Shown here one piece after another: positions 51,807-63,592 of a stretch of 64,000 nucleotides of DNA. Both the position numbers and the translations under genes were made by a program. How positions within the stretch are numbered: the stretch's first letter is position 1; every line of letters starts with the position of its first letter. Source of the stretch: Synechococcus sp. ROS8604. GTDB taxonomy: Bacteria; Cyanobacteriota; Cyanobacteriia; PCC-6307; Cyanobiaceae. The notes under the pieces were generated by a model, which did no database searches, was not told the DNA's origin, and saw only the letters and a list, made by a program, of their open reading frames with translations. The stretch spans positions 1,922,001 to 1,986,000 of the forward strand of contig NZ_CP047946.1 in the NCBI RefSeq assembly GCF_014279655.1, written 5' to 3'.

Positions 51807-53219
51807 TCACTGAACGTCGAGCTTGTCGACGGTGTCGAACTCAAACTTGATCTCCTTCCAGGTCTCGAGAGCGATGGCCAGCTCGGGGCTGTGCTTGCCG
51901 GCTTCCATGAGGATGTCGCGGCTTTCTTTCTCGATCTCGCGACCGGCGTTGCGTGCCTTGACGCAGGCCTCGAGGGCCACACGGTTGGCAGCAGCACCAG
52001 CTGCGGAGCCCCAGGGGTGACCGTGGGTACCACCACCGAACTGGAGAACGGAGTCGTCACCGAAGATGGCAACCAGTGCGGGCATGTGCCACACGTGGAT
52101 ACCTCCGGAAGCAACGGCGAACACACCAGGCATGGAACCCCAGTCCTGATCGAAGAAGTTGCCGCGGCTGCGATCTTCAGGAACGAAGGATTCGCGGAGC
52201 TGGTCGATATAGCCGAGGGTGGTCTGACGATCACCTTCCAGCTTTCCGACCACGGTGCCGGTGTGAAGCTGGTCACCACCTGACAAACGCAGACACTTGG
52301 CGAGAACGCGGAAGTGAATGCCGTGCTTGGGGTGACGGTCAATCACAGCGTGCATCGCACGGTGAATGTGCAAGAGCATGCCGTTCTTACGGCACCACTT
52401 CGACAAACCGGTGTTGGCGGTGAAGCCACCGGTGATGAAGTCATGCATGATGATCGGCATGTTGAGTTCTTTGGCGAACTCAGCGCGCTCATACATCTCT
52501 TCGGGAGTGTTCGCGGTCACGTTGAGGTAATGACCCTTGCGCTCACCGGTCTCCTGCTCGGACAGCTTGATGGCTTCCGCAACGAATTCGAAGCGGTTCT
52601 GCCAACGCTGGAAGGGCTGGGAGTTGATGTTCTCGTCGTCTTTGGTGAAGTCCAGACCGCCACGAAGGCACTCATAAACCACACGACCGTAGTTTTTGCC
52701 ACTCAAGCCAAGTTTTGGCTTGATGGTGCAACCCAGAAGAGGGCGGCCGTACTTGTTCATGCGGTCGCGCTCAACGGCGATGCCGTTTGGCGGGCCGTAG
52801 CAGCTCTTGATGAAAGCAATCGGGAAGCGAATATCTTCCAGACGCAGGTGGCGCAGAGCTTTGAAGCCGAAGACGTTACCGACCAAGGAGGTCAGAACGT
52901 TGGTGATGGAACCCTCTTCGAACAGGTCGAGGGGGTAAGCGATGAAGGCATAGAAAGCCTCCTTGTCACCAGGAACGTCTTCGATGCGATAACAACGTCC
53001 TTTGTAGAAGTCGAGGTCGGTGAGGAGCTCGGACCACACAGTGGACCATGTACCAGTTGAAGATTCAGCAGCAACAGCAGCTGCCACCTCTTCTTTGGGG
53101 ACACCTTCTTGGCCGGTGCACTTGAAGCAGGCCAGCAGGTCGGTGTCTAGGGGAACGTAATCGGGAGTCCAGTAAGTGTCTCTGTACTCCTTGACCCCAG
53201 CGTCGTACTTCTTGCTCAT
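51807..53219 (-). CDS. cbbL: Ribulose bisphosphate carboxylase large subunit (form IA)
   Basis: The catalytic subunit fixes CO2 onto RuBP in the carboxysome lumen. The 470-residue protein has the active-site Lys in '[17 protein letters not shown]', the carbamylated Lys in '[17 protein letters not shown]', the loop with '[13 protein letters not shown]' and 'GGTHGHPWG'. Form IA is inferred from the N-terminus ([17 protein letters not shown]) and the carboxysome context. It lies 68 bp after csoS1A and is followed by cbbS. Confidence 0.98.
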   Translation of the reverse strand: MSKKYDAGVKEYRDTYWTPDYVPLDTDLLACFKCTGQEGVPKEEVAAAVAAESSTGTWSTVWSELLTDLDFYKGRCYRIEDVPGDKEAFYAFIAYPLDLFEEGSITNVLTSLVGNVFGFKALRHLRLEDIRFPIAFIKSCYGPPNGIAVERDRMNKYGRPLLGCTIKPKLGLSGKNYGRVVYECLRGGLDFTKDDENINSQPFQRWQNRFEFVAEAIKLSEQETGERKGHYLNVTANTPEEMYERAEFAKELNMPIIMHDFITGGFTANTGLSKWCRKNGMLLHIHRAMHAVIDRHPKHGIHFRVLAKCLRLSGGDQLHTGTVVGKLEGDRQTTLGYIDQLRESFVPEDRSRGNFFDQDWGSMPGVFAVASGGIHVWHMPALVAIFGDDSVLQFGGGTHGHPWGSAAGAAANRVALEACVKARNAGREIEKESRDILMEAGKHSPELAIALETWKEIKFEFDTVDKLDVQ

Positions 53220-53259
53220 GGATTAATTCCGTTAAGTCGGTAAGGGAAATGAGAGGCGC

Positions 53260-53276
53260 AACCCCATCAGGGGGTT
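53260..53276 (-). other. Hairpin between csoS1A and cbbL
   Basis: AACCCC (53260-53265) and GGGGTT (53271-53276) form a 6 bp stem with an ATCAG loop in the 68 bp spacer. The reverse complement keeps the same pairing in the operon transcript. It lacks a T-run, so processing or stability is more likely than termination. Confidence 0.5.
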
Positions 53277-53287
53277 AACGGCTGATC

Positions 53288-53599
53288 TCAGTCCTTTTGT
53301 CCGAGGAAGTTGCCGTTGCCGAGCGCTGGCTCAACTTCGCGATGAGGGCGAGCAATGATGTGAGCCGCTACGAGGCCGTCGCCGACACGTTCGCAAGCAT
53401 CTGCACCTGCACGCACAGCTGCGTTGACGGCACCAGTTTCGCCACGCACCAAAACTGTGACGTAGCCACCGCCGACGAATTCACGTCCAATCAGGCGCAC
53501 TTCAGCAGCCTTGGTCATTGCATCAGCTGCTTCGATCGCTGGGACCAGGCCGCGTGTCTCGATCATGCCGAGAGCGATACCCATGGTTTCGTTAGCCAT
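53288..53599 (-). CDS. csoS1A: Carboxysome shell protein CsoS1A
   Basis: CsoS1A is the main hexameric BMC-H facet protein. The 103-residue protein reads 'IALGMIETRGLVPAIEAADAM', 'GGGYVTVLVRGETGAVNAAVRAGADA' and 'GDGLVAAHIIARPH', with the usual KxxxV-type pore neighbourhood. It is the first gene of the carboxysome operon in the direction of transcription. Only one such gene precedes cbbL, as in alpha-cyanobacteria, rather than the three tandem copies of Halothiobacillus. Confidence 0.96.
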   Translation of the reverse strand: MANETMGIALGMIETRGLVPAIEAADAMTKAAEVRLIGREFVGGGYVTVLVRGETGAVNAAVRAGADACERVGDGLVAAHIIARPHREVEPALGNGNFLGQKD

Positions 53600-53918
53600 T
53601 GCCTACCGAGTAAGGGGGGTGGAATGTTCGCCGATGACATTGGTCTGCCGGAGGCCAACTCGTCAAGCTGTTTGGGGCCTTTGCAAGATCATTGTCCATA
53701 CTGAACTTCATAAGCACTGCTGATCACCCTTGCCCGAACTGATCCGAAGCCCTGTGCTGGTTCGGGTGAGCACACCAACACAAGCTCTAGGCAATGGCCG
53801 CCAAACCCCATATCTTTCGCCACGAAGCAAAGTTTTCCGCGTAAGCGCAGTGGAATGTTCAAGCGCAACTGAGCTTCGTTTTCGAATCTGAGCGATATTT
53901 TTACCCTTACCCCACACA
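53600..53918. promoter_or_regulatory. Divergent control region between the carboxysome operon and rdgB
   Basis: This 319 bp gap has no credible gene and separates the starts of csoS1A (minus) and rdgB (plus), so it should hold the main carboxysome promoter. An inverted repeat, CCCGAAC (53733-53739) with GTTCGGG (53760-53766), lies about 135-165 bp upstream of csoS1A and could be a regulator site or a leader hairpin. Minus-strand frames of 90-116 codons here run into rdgB and have no recognisable content. Confidence 0.55.
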
Positions 53919-54521
53919 ATGGGACTCTCTCGATCCCCTTCAGTGCGCACTCTGACCATTGCGAGTGGCAATCCACGCAAAGTTGCTGAAATTGAGGCAA
54001 TGCTTGGGCCTCTCCCTCTGAAGGTGGTGCTTCAACCACCCGAGCTGGAGGTTGAAGAGATGGGAGCGTCCTATTTCGAAAACGCGCTCCTTAAAGCCTC
54101 TGCCGCCGCCCAGCTGACGGGAACCTGGTCTCTGGCTGACGACTCAGGGCTTGAGGTTGATGCCCTCGACGGGGCTCCTGGCCTCTATACAGCCCGTCTC
54201 GCTCCTACCGACGACGAGAAGATTGCAAAACTGCTGCAATCGATGGCGGACCAGCCCTACCGCAGTGCCCGTTTCTGCAGCACCATGGTTCTCTGCTCTC
54301 CAGATGGAGCGTCGATTGAAAGCTCGGAAGGTATTTGCTGGGGTGAAATCCTCAAATCTGTTGCCTATCCAGGTGGTGGATTGGAGTCGCTCTTCTGGAT
54401 TCGCGAAACGCGATGCAGTTATGGAGAGATGACAGCAGCCCAACTCAGCCGCCTTGGGAGCCGCGGAAAAGCCGCAAGGGAGATGGCACCTCGCTTACGT
54501 GCGCAGTTAGGAATTCGCTGA
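53919..54521 (+). CDS. rdgB: XTP/dITP diphosphatase (RdgB/Ham1)
   Basis: RdgB removes deaminated purine nucleotides from the pool. The 200-residue protein has 'LTIASGNPRKVAEIEAML', 'YFENALLKASAAAQLTG', the active-site 'LADDSGLEVDALDGAPG' and 'GICWGEIL'. The C-terminal substrate loop reads SRLGSRGKAAREM. It is divergent from csoS1A and convergent with csoS1D. This gene sits in the same place in other alpha-cyanobacteria as far as I recall; a carboxysome role is not implied. Confidence 0.93.
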   Translation: MGLSRSPSVRTLTIASGNPRKVAEIEAMLGPLPLKVVLQPPELEVEEMGASYFENALLKASAAAQLTGTWSLADDSGLEVDALDGAPGLYTARLAPTDDEKIAKLLQSMADQPYRSARFCSTMVLCSPDGASIESSEGICWGEILKSVAYPGGGLESLFWIRETRCSYGEMTAAQLSRLGSRGKAAREMAPRLRAQLGIR

Positions 54522-54566
54522 CGCATCCACTTTCATCAGAAAAAGTGAGTAAGTCAGCAAAAGACA

Positions 54567-55352
54567 TCACCTCGACGAACAATTGCGATTGATCGATTCA
54601 ATCGCGCGCATCGCCGCTGCGGCAGCCTCTTCAACATCTCCTTCTCTCCCAGCGAGCGTGAGGCGTCCAAACGCACCAACCGCTTTGACATCCACCAAGG
54701 TGATGTTTGAAGACTTTTCAGCCTCATTGGCAGCGATCAGAACGTAGCCAGCAGGCTCCGTCTCGAGAATGAACATGCTCATCCCTGCCTCGATCATCGA
54801 TCCTCTGCGGTTCAGACGATTGATGAGAACGGCATGGTCAGGAGTGATGGCCCGAATCACTTCCGTCCAACTGACATCGGCGGGGGTTCGTCGATCGACG
54901 GAACTGCCAATCGCCTCTAAAACCACATCACCGGAATGAATCACCGTGCTCTGGTCTCGGTGATAAAGAGCCATGGAGCCGAAGGCGCGCTCAACAACCA
55001 TCTGCCCAAGACGAACATTGCTGGCCTTGAGAGCAATATCGGTGACGCGATGGACGGCCATCCCAGGTGAGACCTCCATCCATAGACAAGCGTCACCTGG
55101 AATCGGCAAAAAGCCTTGACTCACCGTGCCCATGTAGGCAGCGAGCTGGGGTTGCAGAGAATCGAGAAAGACATAGGTGCGCAGTTCAATGGACTGCACA
55201 TGACTGTTTTGCCTCAACAGTCGTGGGGATTCACTGTCGGTCGTGACGACACAGCTGGCTCCACTCGCTGAGGTGTGAACCTCAGTTCCGGTGACGAGAG
55301 CGCTTCCGCCAACTCGCCGCTCCCGGGCATCGAAGCTGGCGAAGCGATTCAT
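54567..55352 (-). CDS. csoS1D: Tandem-BMC carboxysome shell protein CsoS1D
   Basis: CsoS1D forms trimers that stack in pairs and carry a large gated pore for metabolites such as RuBP. The 261-residue protein has an N-terminal extension (about 1-50) and two BMC domains, the first with '[21 protein letters not shown]' and the second with '[44 protein letters not shown]'. It converges on rdgB (45 bp gap) and is divergent from an HTH-like gene, outside the main operon. Confidence 0.93.
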   Translation of the reverse strand: MNRFASFDARERRVGGSALVTGTEVHTSASGASCVVTTDSESPRLLRQNSHVQSIELRTYVFLDSLQPQLAAYMGTVSQGFLPIPGDACLWMEVSPGMAVHRVTDIALKASNVRLGQMVVERAFGSMALYHRDQSTVIHSGDVVLEAIGSSVDRRTPADVSWTEVIRAITPDHAVLINRLNRRGSMIEAGMSMFILETEPAGYVLIAANEAEKSSNITLVDVKAVGAFGRLTLAGREGDVEEAAAAAMRAIESINRNCSSR

Positions 55353-55448
55353 GGCGGAGATGTTACCGGAAGGTTGCTCACAAAATTCGTCTCGCGACTT
55401 GCATCAGCCAAAGGAACCGATACCGTCCGCGCAAATCGGGAGTGCAGC

Positions 55449-55853
55449 ATGGCAGCCAATCAGACCCATAACCCAGTAACGACCGCGTTGAGTTCCGATC
55501 TCAGCGCCGAACAAGCGCTGGGGATGATCGGAATGGGCTTAATGCAAAAGCTCAACCAGGAAGGTCCCGGTCGTTGGATCTGGAGCGATGCTGAAGATGG
55601 TGGAGCTGCGAATCTTGTAGAGCTGCGCCAGAGACTCGAGCTCACCGACCTAGCTCTCAAAACGGGAGCGCCATTGAGTACGGCGGAAGTCACTCAATTG
55701 CTAGGAATTCGCCCAGGATCAGAGCGAGTTGAAAGAGGAGGCCTACGGGCGAGCCGTTTGAGCAGAAATGTTTGGCGTCTGACCCAGATCGATATGGATT
55801 CATCTCAATCAACAGGGGGATTCGGCGACGATCGTTTTCGTCGCCGCCTTTGA
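55449..55853 (+). CDS. HTH-like conserved hypothetical protein
   Basis: The 134-residue protein starts MAANQTHNPVTTALSSDLSA. Its C-terminal half, 'GAPLSTAEVTQLLGIRPGSERVERGGLRASRLSRNVWRL' (residues 73-111), resembles an excisionase/MerR-like helix-turn-helix with a wing. The tail is basic (RFRRRL). This suggests DNA binding, but no named family is recognised. ATG at 55449 is chosen because the frame upstream (from 55275) overlaps the divergent csoS1D start. Its 96 bp divergence from csoS1D makes it a candidate regulator of that gene. Confidence 0.75.
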   Translation: MAANQTHNPVTTALSSDLSAEQALGMIGMGLMQKLNQEGPGRWIWSDAEDGGAANLVELRQRLELTDLALKTGAPLSTAEVTQLLGIRPGSERVERGGLRASRLSRNVWRLTQIDMDSSQSTGGFGDDRFRRRL

Positions 55854-55885
55854 TCAACGCCATTGATCATCTCAATTGATTGAAA

Positions 55886-56410
55886 TTATTCGGAATCAGC
55901 ATTGTCGGGTCCTTCGTCCTTCGACTTATCCCGCGAGGCTTCATCCTCTGAATTAGTCAAATTTTCAACTTCGATACAAGCCGTGGTTTCGGCCAGTTGC
56001 TCTTGAGCTGCAAGCACGGGAGCAGCCTTGGCTTTGAGTTGCTGAGCGGCATCCTCGAGCGTCATCGATTTGTTCTGTCGAACCTGACCCACAAATTTTT
56101 CGTAGATCGCCACTTGGTCGCGATACTCCTTCCACTGAGAGGTTTGAAGTTCAGCTTCAGCCTGATCAAGTTTGGCGAGGGCTTTTTTGAGCGACGCACC
56201 CGCTGCTTCAGCATCAGCCACCGTTGAAGCAGGTGTTAGGCCATCAACTTGCTCCAGGGCTTTTTCCACTTCAGCCGTTGCACTGCAGACAAGGGCAGAG
56301 TCGGAGAGCACCTTGGCTTGGTCTTTTTCTGCCTTTTTCTCGACTGACTGACAGGCCACCAAGGTCAAACCCAGAGCAAGAACGGCAGGGAAAGCTCGTA
56401 AGGACAACAT
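55886..56410 (-). CDS. Predicted lipoprotein, helical
   Basis: The 174-residue protein has a lipoprotein signal (MLSLRAFPAVLALGLTLVAC, lipobox Cys20). A helical body rich in Ala, Glu and Lys follows (about 25-155), with two further Cys that may pair, then an acidic Ser/Asp/Glu tail. Coiled-coil formation is likely ('AAGASLKKALAKLDQAEAEL'). The family and function are unknown. It is divergent from chlN and convergent with the HTH-like gene. Confidence 0.75.
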   Translation of the reverse strand: MLSLRAFPAVLALGLTLVACQSVEKKAEKDQAKVLSDSALVCSATAEVEKALEQVDGLTPASTVADAEAAGASLKKALAKLDQAEAELQTSQWKEYRDQVAIYEKFVGQVRQNKSMTLEDAAQQLKAKAAPVLAAQEQLAETTACIEVENLTNSEDEASRDKSKDEGPDNADSE

Positions 56411-56537
56411 CTGATCTAAGGCCTCATTTGCGCTGAAATGTAGTCATCTCCGGCAAATCTGGCCCAACTGGAAATCAACACCGATCCCGAAGAATTTTGT
56501 TAGGTCTGAGCACTACGTGAATCTGGCGTCATCGTGA

Positions 56538-57848
<1,311 letters not shown>

Positions 57849-57852
57849 AACC

Positions 57853-59421
57853 ATGCAACTCACCCTCTGGACATACGAAGGACCACCTCATGTCGGCGCC
57901 ATGCGCATTGCGGCCTCCATGGAAGGTGTGCATTACGTGCTGCACGCACCGCAGGGGGATACCTATGCCGATCTCTTGTTCACGATGATCGAGCGTCGAG
58001 ATCAACGCCCCCCCGTCACCTACACCACCTTTCAAGCCAGAGATCTCGGCGGTGACACCGCGGAACTGGTGAAGCGCCACGTGCGCGAAGCCGTTGATCG
58101 CTTCCAACCCGATGCCCTTCTCGTTGGCGAAAGCTGCACGGCGGAATTGATTCAGGACCAGCCTGGTTCTTTAGCCGCTGGCATGGGCTTGACCATGCCA
58201 ATCGTGAATTTAGAGCTGCCGGCTTACAGCAAAAAAGAGAATTGGGGTGCCGCAGAAACGTTCTATCAACTGGTTCGGACTCTGTTGAAAGATCAAGCTC
58301 CTGCTGAGCTGACCCATGACCCCAAGGCATGGCAAAGCCAAGGACGACGTCCCCGCGTGAATCTGCTTGGACCATCGTTGCTCGGCTTTCGCTGTCGAGA
58401 CGATGTCCTCGAAATTCAACGGCTGTTAAGCATGCATGGCATCGACGTGGGGGTCGTCGCTCCGTTGGGAGCCACGGTGGCAGATGTGCATCGACTCCCA
58501 GAAGCCGACCTCAATGTGTGCCTCTACCCAGAGATCGCAGAATCAAGCTGCGCTTGGCTCGAGCGCAGCTTTGGAATCCCCTTCACCAGCACCGTCCCGA
58601 TTGGAATCGGCGCAACCCAAGACTTCCTTGTTGAAGTTCACACGCTGCTGGGGATGACACCACCTTCCCCCCAAGAGGGAATTCGTCAGTCCAGACTGCC
58701 CTGGTACTCAGAATCCGTCGACTCCACCTACCTAACGGGGAAAAGGGTGTTCATCTTTGGAGATGGAACCCATGCCTTGGCAGCAGCACGAATCTGCAAA
58801 CAGGAGCTTGGCTTTGAAGTGGTTGGCCTAGGCACCTACAGCCGAGAAATGGCTCGACCCGTACGAGCGGCAGCAAAAGCGATGGGGCTTGAGGCTCTCA
58901 TCAGTGATGACTACCTCGCCGTCGAGGCCGCAATGGCCGCCACTTCTCCGGAGCTGGTGCTCGGCACCCAAATGGAGCGCCATAGCGCCAAACGACTCGG
59001 CCTCCCCTGTGCCGTGATCAGTACGCCGATGCATGTCCAAGACGTGCCGGCCCGAAACAGTCCTCAAATGGGCTGGGAAGGCGCAAACGTGATCTTCGAC
59101 AGCTGGGTGCACCCGCTGATGATGGGTCTAGAGGAACACCTCATCGGCATGTTCCGACACGATTTTGAGTTCGTGGATGGCCATCAAAGCCACCTTGGCC
59201 ATGCGGGAGGTTCTGGAGCTGCTGCAGAAACGGAGGTCGCTGTCGGCACCCTCGAAAATGAGCTGGTGTGGACGGCTGATGGGGAAGCAGAGCTGAAAAA
59301 AATCCCCTTCTTCGTTCGGGGAAAAGTACGCCGAAACACCGAAACATTTGCCAAATCCACTGGGCGTCACCAAATCGACAGCGAAACCCTGTACGACGCG
59401 AAAGCCCACTTCAGCGCCTAA
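57853..59421 (+). CDS. chlB: Light-independent protochlorophyllide reductase subunit B
   Basis: ChlB binds protochlorophyllide and shares the NB [4Fe-4S] cluster, giving the unusual Asp ligand, here Asp36 in '[11 protein letters not shown]'. The 522-residue protein also has '[18 protein letters not shown]', '[29 protein letters not shown]' and the C-terminal domain '[21 protein letters not shown]', which closes over the substrate. It follows chlN by 4 bp, and chlL lies 221 bp downstream. Confidence 0.97.
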   Translation: MQLTLWTYEGPPHVGAMRIAASMEGVHYVLHAPQGDTYADLLFTMIERRDQRPPVTYTTFQARDLGGDTAELVKRHVREAVDRFQPDALLVGESCTAELIQDQPGSLAAGMGLTMPIVNLELPAYSKKENWGAAETFYQLVRTLLKDQAPAELTHDPKAWQSQGRRPRVNLLGPSLLGFRCRDDVLEIQRLLSMHGIDVGVVAPLGATVADVHRLPEADLNVCLYPEIAESSCAWLERSFGIPFTSTVPIGIGATQDFLVEVHTLLGMTPPSPQEGIRQSRLPWYSESVDSTYLTGKRVFIFGDGTHALAAARICKQELGFEVVGLGTYSREMARPVRAAAKAMGLEALISDDYLAVEAAMAATSPELVLGTQMERHSAKRLGLPCAVISTPMHVQDVPARNSPQMGWEGANVIFDSWVHPLMMGLEEHLIGMFRHDFEFVDGHQSHLGHAGGSGAAAETEVAVGTLENELVWTADGEAELKKIPFFVRGKVRRNTETFAKSTGRHQIDSETLYDAKAHFSA

Positions 59422-61496
<2,075 letters not shown>

Positions 61497-61570
61497 TTAT
61501 CTGATCCCAGTTTGACCTTTCAAGCGTCGTTGGCGACGAATCTCAAAGAGTCACTCAAAGAGCCACGGCT

Positions 61571-61957
61571 TCAGCGCCAGATAATGCGCAGACGGTTTGG
61601 AGCAATCCATTGATCCTGTTCATCCATCAGGCGGTCTCTGCCGCCGAGGGTGAACAAACGGTCAAACTGTTGCTGTAGGCCACGCAGCTTGTTGGTCTCC
61701 ACATCCACGACAGCAGCCAGCTCTCCATGGCGATCTAAGCGCTCCTGATAAGCCATCGAAAGCCTGACAAGACTGACGCCACCAAGGCTGATCAGACCAA
61801 TTTTCACAGCTAATGCCAGGCCACTGCACAGCATGTCTCTGAGATCGCCCTGACTTTGAATCAGGGCGGCACGGGTCACAGCATCGACCGGTTCCTTAGC
61901 GAAGAGATCAGATGACTTGGATCGTTGTCGTGTTGGCGATGAAGCTGCCTTAGTCAT
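61571..61957 (-). CDS. Conserved hypothetical protein, one membrane segment
   Basis: The 128-residue protein has a basic, Ser-rich N-terminus and one hydrophobic segment (about residues 45-62, 'LALAVKIGLISLGGVSLV'). A helical region follows ('VVDVETNKLRGLQQQFDRLF') and the end is 'QWIAPNRLRIIWR'. This resembles the cyanobacterial membrane proteins with a septum-type coiled coil, but no family is recognised. ATG at 61957 (MTKAASSP) is preferred over ATG at 62005, which would run close to psaM. psaM lies just upstream on the same strand. Confidence 0.75.
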   Translation of the reverse strand: MTKAASSPTRQRSKSSDLFAKEPVDAVTRAALIQSQGDLRDMLCSGLALAVKIGLISLGGVSLVRLSMAYQERLDRHGELAAVVDVETNKLRGLQQQFDRLFTLGGRDRLMDEQDQWIAPNRLRIIWR

Positions 61958-62018
61958 ATGCACTTTTAACGCAGCGGAGAAAGACTGCAAGAGCCCATCG
62001 CTCAACCCATACGTCCGT

Positions 62019-62123
62019 TCACGCCCGATACAGGCTCACACAAAGGCGAACAGCCAACACGCCGGCATGAGCAGCCACCACTAAAGCGATGAAAATCTCA
62101 GTTTGAGTAATAGAACTGACCAT
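62019..62123 (-). CDS. psaM: Photosystem I reaction center subunit XII
   Basis: A 34-residue protein, ATG at 62123-62121 and TGA at 62019-62021. It reads MVSSITQTEIFIALVVAAHA followed by GVLAVRLCVSLYRA, the single membrane helix and C-terminus of PsaM. PsaM helps form trimeric photosystem I in cyanobacteria. The gene is short enough to be missed by automated callers. It is upstream of the membrane protein gene at 61571-61957 and divergent from the CRR6-type gene. Confidence 0.92.
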   Translation of the reverse strand: MVSSITQTEIFIALVVAAHAGVLAVRLCVSLYRA

Positions 62124-62202
62124 GACGGATGCGTAACGCTCCTCCATTCTTTCTCCTCACCCCCTCGACAAGCCATCATTCGCAAAGGCCTGTCACACCC
62201 CC

Positions 62203-62694
62203 ATGGATGCCCAAAGCCGAACGCAACCCGTTGTTGTCGATGCCGTTGCCATTCAGACGCTTGATCTCAGGGCGCTGAACCCATGGATGGAACGGCCGCT
62301 CACAGATCTTCTCATCGATAGTGCGGGGTTAGAGCTGCAGTACAACTGGCCGCGGGATGCCGACGATCCCAGAGAGCTGAGTGAATGCCCGGAGCCCCGA
62401 CTTTGGGCCCTCAGGGCCGATGCCGTGCACCCCTGGCTCCCTCTCGTGCTGGAGCGATCTGGCGGAAGCCTGATCCAACACGTGGCGATGGTGGTCCCCC
62501 ACGACTTCAGTCCCAGTGAAGGGATTCGCTTCGACCCTCAAGCCCTGGAGATCTGGATCACCCACCGGTTCATGCTTCTCGATCACCTGGGGAAACACCT
62601 TCCCCAATCTCAGCGGGGCAACTTGCTCCAGATGGCCGCCACCATTGGCTACGAAGTGGATGCCGCGTTCTGGACTCTCCTTGATCAACGCTGA
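62203..62694 (+). CDS. CRR6 family protein, NdhI maturation factor
   Basis: The 163-residue soluble protein matches CRR6 (DUF1817), needed to assemble the NdhI subunit of NDH-1 in plants and cyanobacteria. Blocks visible are 'LDLRALNPWMERPLTDLLID', 'GLELQYNWPRDADDPRELSE' and 'RFMLLDHLGKHLPQSQRGNLLQMAATIGYEVDAAFW'. With ndhL and the NDH-1(4) genes it is the third NDH-1-related locus in the window. ATG at 62203 gives the full N-terminus. Confidence 0.88.
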   Translation: MDAQSRTQPVVVDAVAIQTLDLRALNPWMERPLTDLLIDSAGLELQYNWPRDADDPRELSECPEPRLWALRADAVHPWLPLVLERSGGSLIQHVAMVVPHDFSPSEGIRFDPQALEIWITHRFMLLDHLGKHLPQSQRGNLLQMAATIGYEVDAAFWTLLDQR

Positions 62695-62815
62695 GGAAGA
62701 TCGCGCGTGGATGGTGATCGGCTTCCTGCTGGCCGCCTGTACCAGTGCTTGCCCTCACGGCCTGGAGTTCAACATCTGAGTCAAACCATCTGGGAAGCGG
62801 GCGTTGGCCCCAGAA

Positions 62816-63592
62816 TCACCCAAGGAGCGCTAGCTGGAATGCTCTGCGAGCACTATCAAACGCCAACAGAATGGCCAGGCCGCGCAGCATCCAGGCCAGC
62901 CGATCAGCCCTCACATCGTCCAAGCGCGAGGCACTCCACTGCGCCCCCACTGCAGCCACTCCACCCAGAATCAGGCCCAGCGTGGGTTGCCCTCTCCCTT
63001 CAGAAAGAAACTGAAGAGACGCCGCTGCGGTGGAACAGGCCACTGCCACCGTGCTGAATCGGATCGCGAGTCGAATCGGGACGGCCAACCCCCGCACCAT
63101 CACGGGCACCATCACGAGGCCGCCGCCCAAGCCCAACATTCCACCGGCAAATCCTGCCAAGCCACCCACGGCGGTCAGTCCTTGCAACGAAAACGTCTGA
63201 TCCGTATCTGACCCCGAATCATTGGAGCGTGACTGAATCGTGCAAGCCAAAAACAAATAAAGAAGTGATTGCAGCGCTAACAAGTGCCATCCATCGACCA
63301 AGCGCCCCAAGCGACTGAAGACCAGGGCCGTTACAAAAGCGGCGATGCCAATGGCCCATCCAGCCGGAGCAGGCACCGTTCGCGCGCGCAGATGGGTAGC
63401 CGTGCCGCTGATCGCCGTCGGCACAATGGCGAAGGTGCTTGTCGCCAGAGCCTGATGGGGTGTTAATCCCATCCAGAGCAACAGAGGAGCGAAAATCAAC
63501 CCACCGCCAATCCCCAGCAGACCAGCCAAGCCCCCGGCAAGCAGTCCCAGAGGCACCACCAGGAGCCAATCCACAATCTCCATTCCGGCCAT
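62816..63592 (-). CDS. TauE/SafE family sulfite exporter / permease
   Basis: The 258-residue membrane protein has about eight helices in two repeats, each opening with a Gly-rich motif: 'LLGIGGGLIFAPLLLWMGLTPHQALATS' near residue 25 and 'MLGLGGGLVMVPVMVRGLAVPIRLAIRFS' near residue 160. These mark TauE/SafE transporters of sulfite, sulfoacetate or related anions. ATG at 63592 or 63583 can start it. The longer frame to 63721 lies over the divergent lipoate ligase-like gene and is rejected. Confidence 0.88.
   Translation of the reverse strand: MAGMEIVDWLLVVPLGLLAGGLAGLLGIGGGLIFAPLLLWMGLTPHQALATSTFAIVPTAISGTATHLRARTVPAPAGWAIGIAAFVTALVFSRLGRLVDGWHLLALQSLLYLFLACTIQSRSNDSGSDTDQTFSLQGLTAVGGLAGFAGGMLGLGGGLVMVPVMVRGLAVPIRLAIRFSTVAVACSTAAASLQFLSEGRGQPTLGLILGGVAAVGAQWSASRLDDVRADRLAWMLRGLAILLAFDSARRAFQLALLG

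Noticed and set aside
52314-53060. 248-codon plus-strand frame inside cbbL
   Set aside because: It is antisense to the highly conserved Rubisco large subunit.
53689-54039. Minus-strand frames of 90 and 116 codons upstream of csoS1A containing a CxxC
   Set aside because: They overlap the start of rdgB and lack any family pattern.
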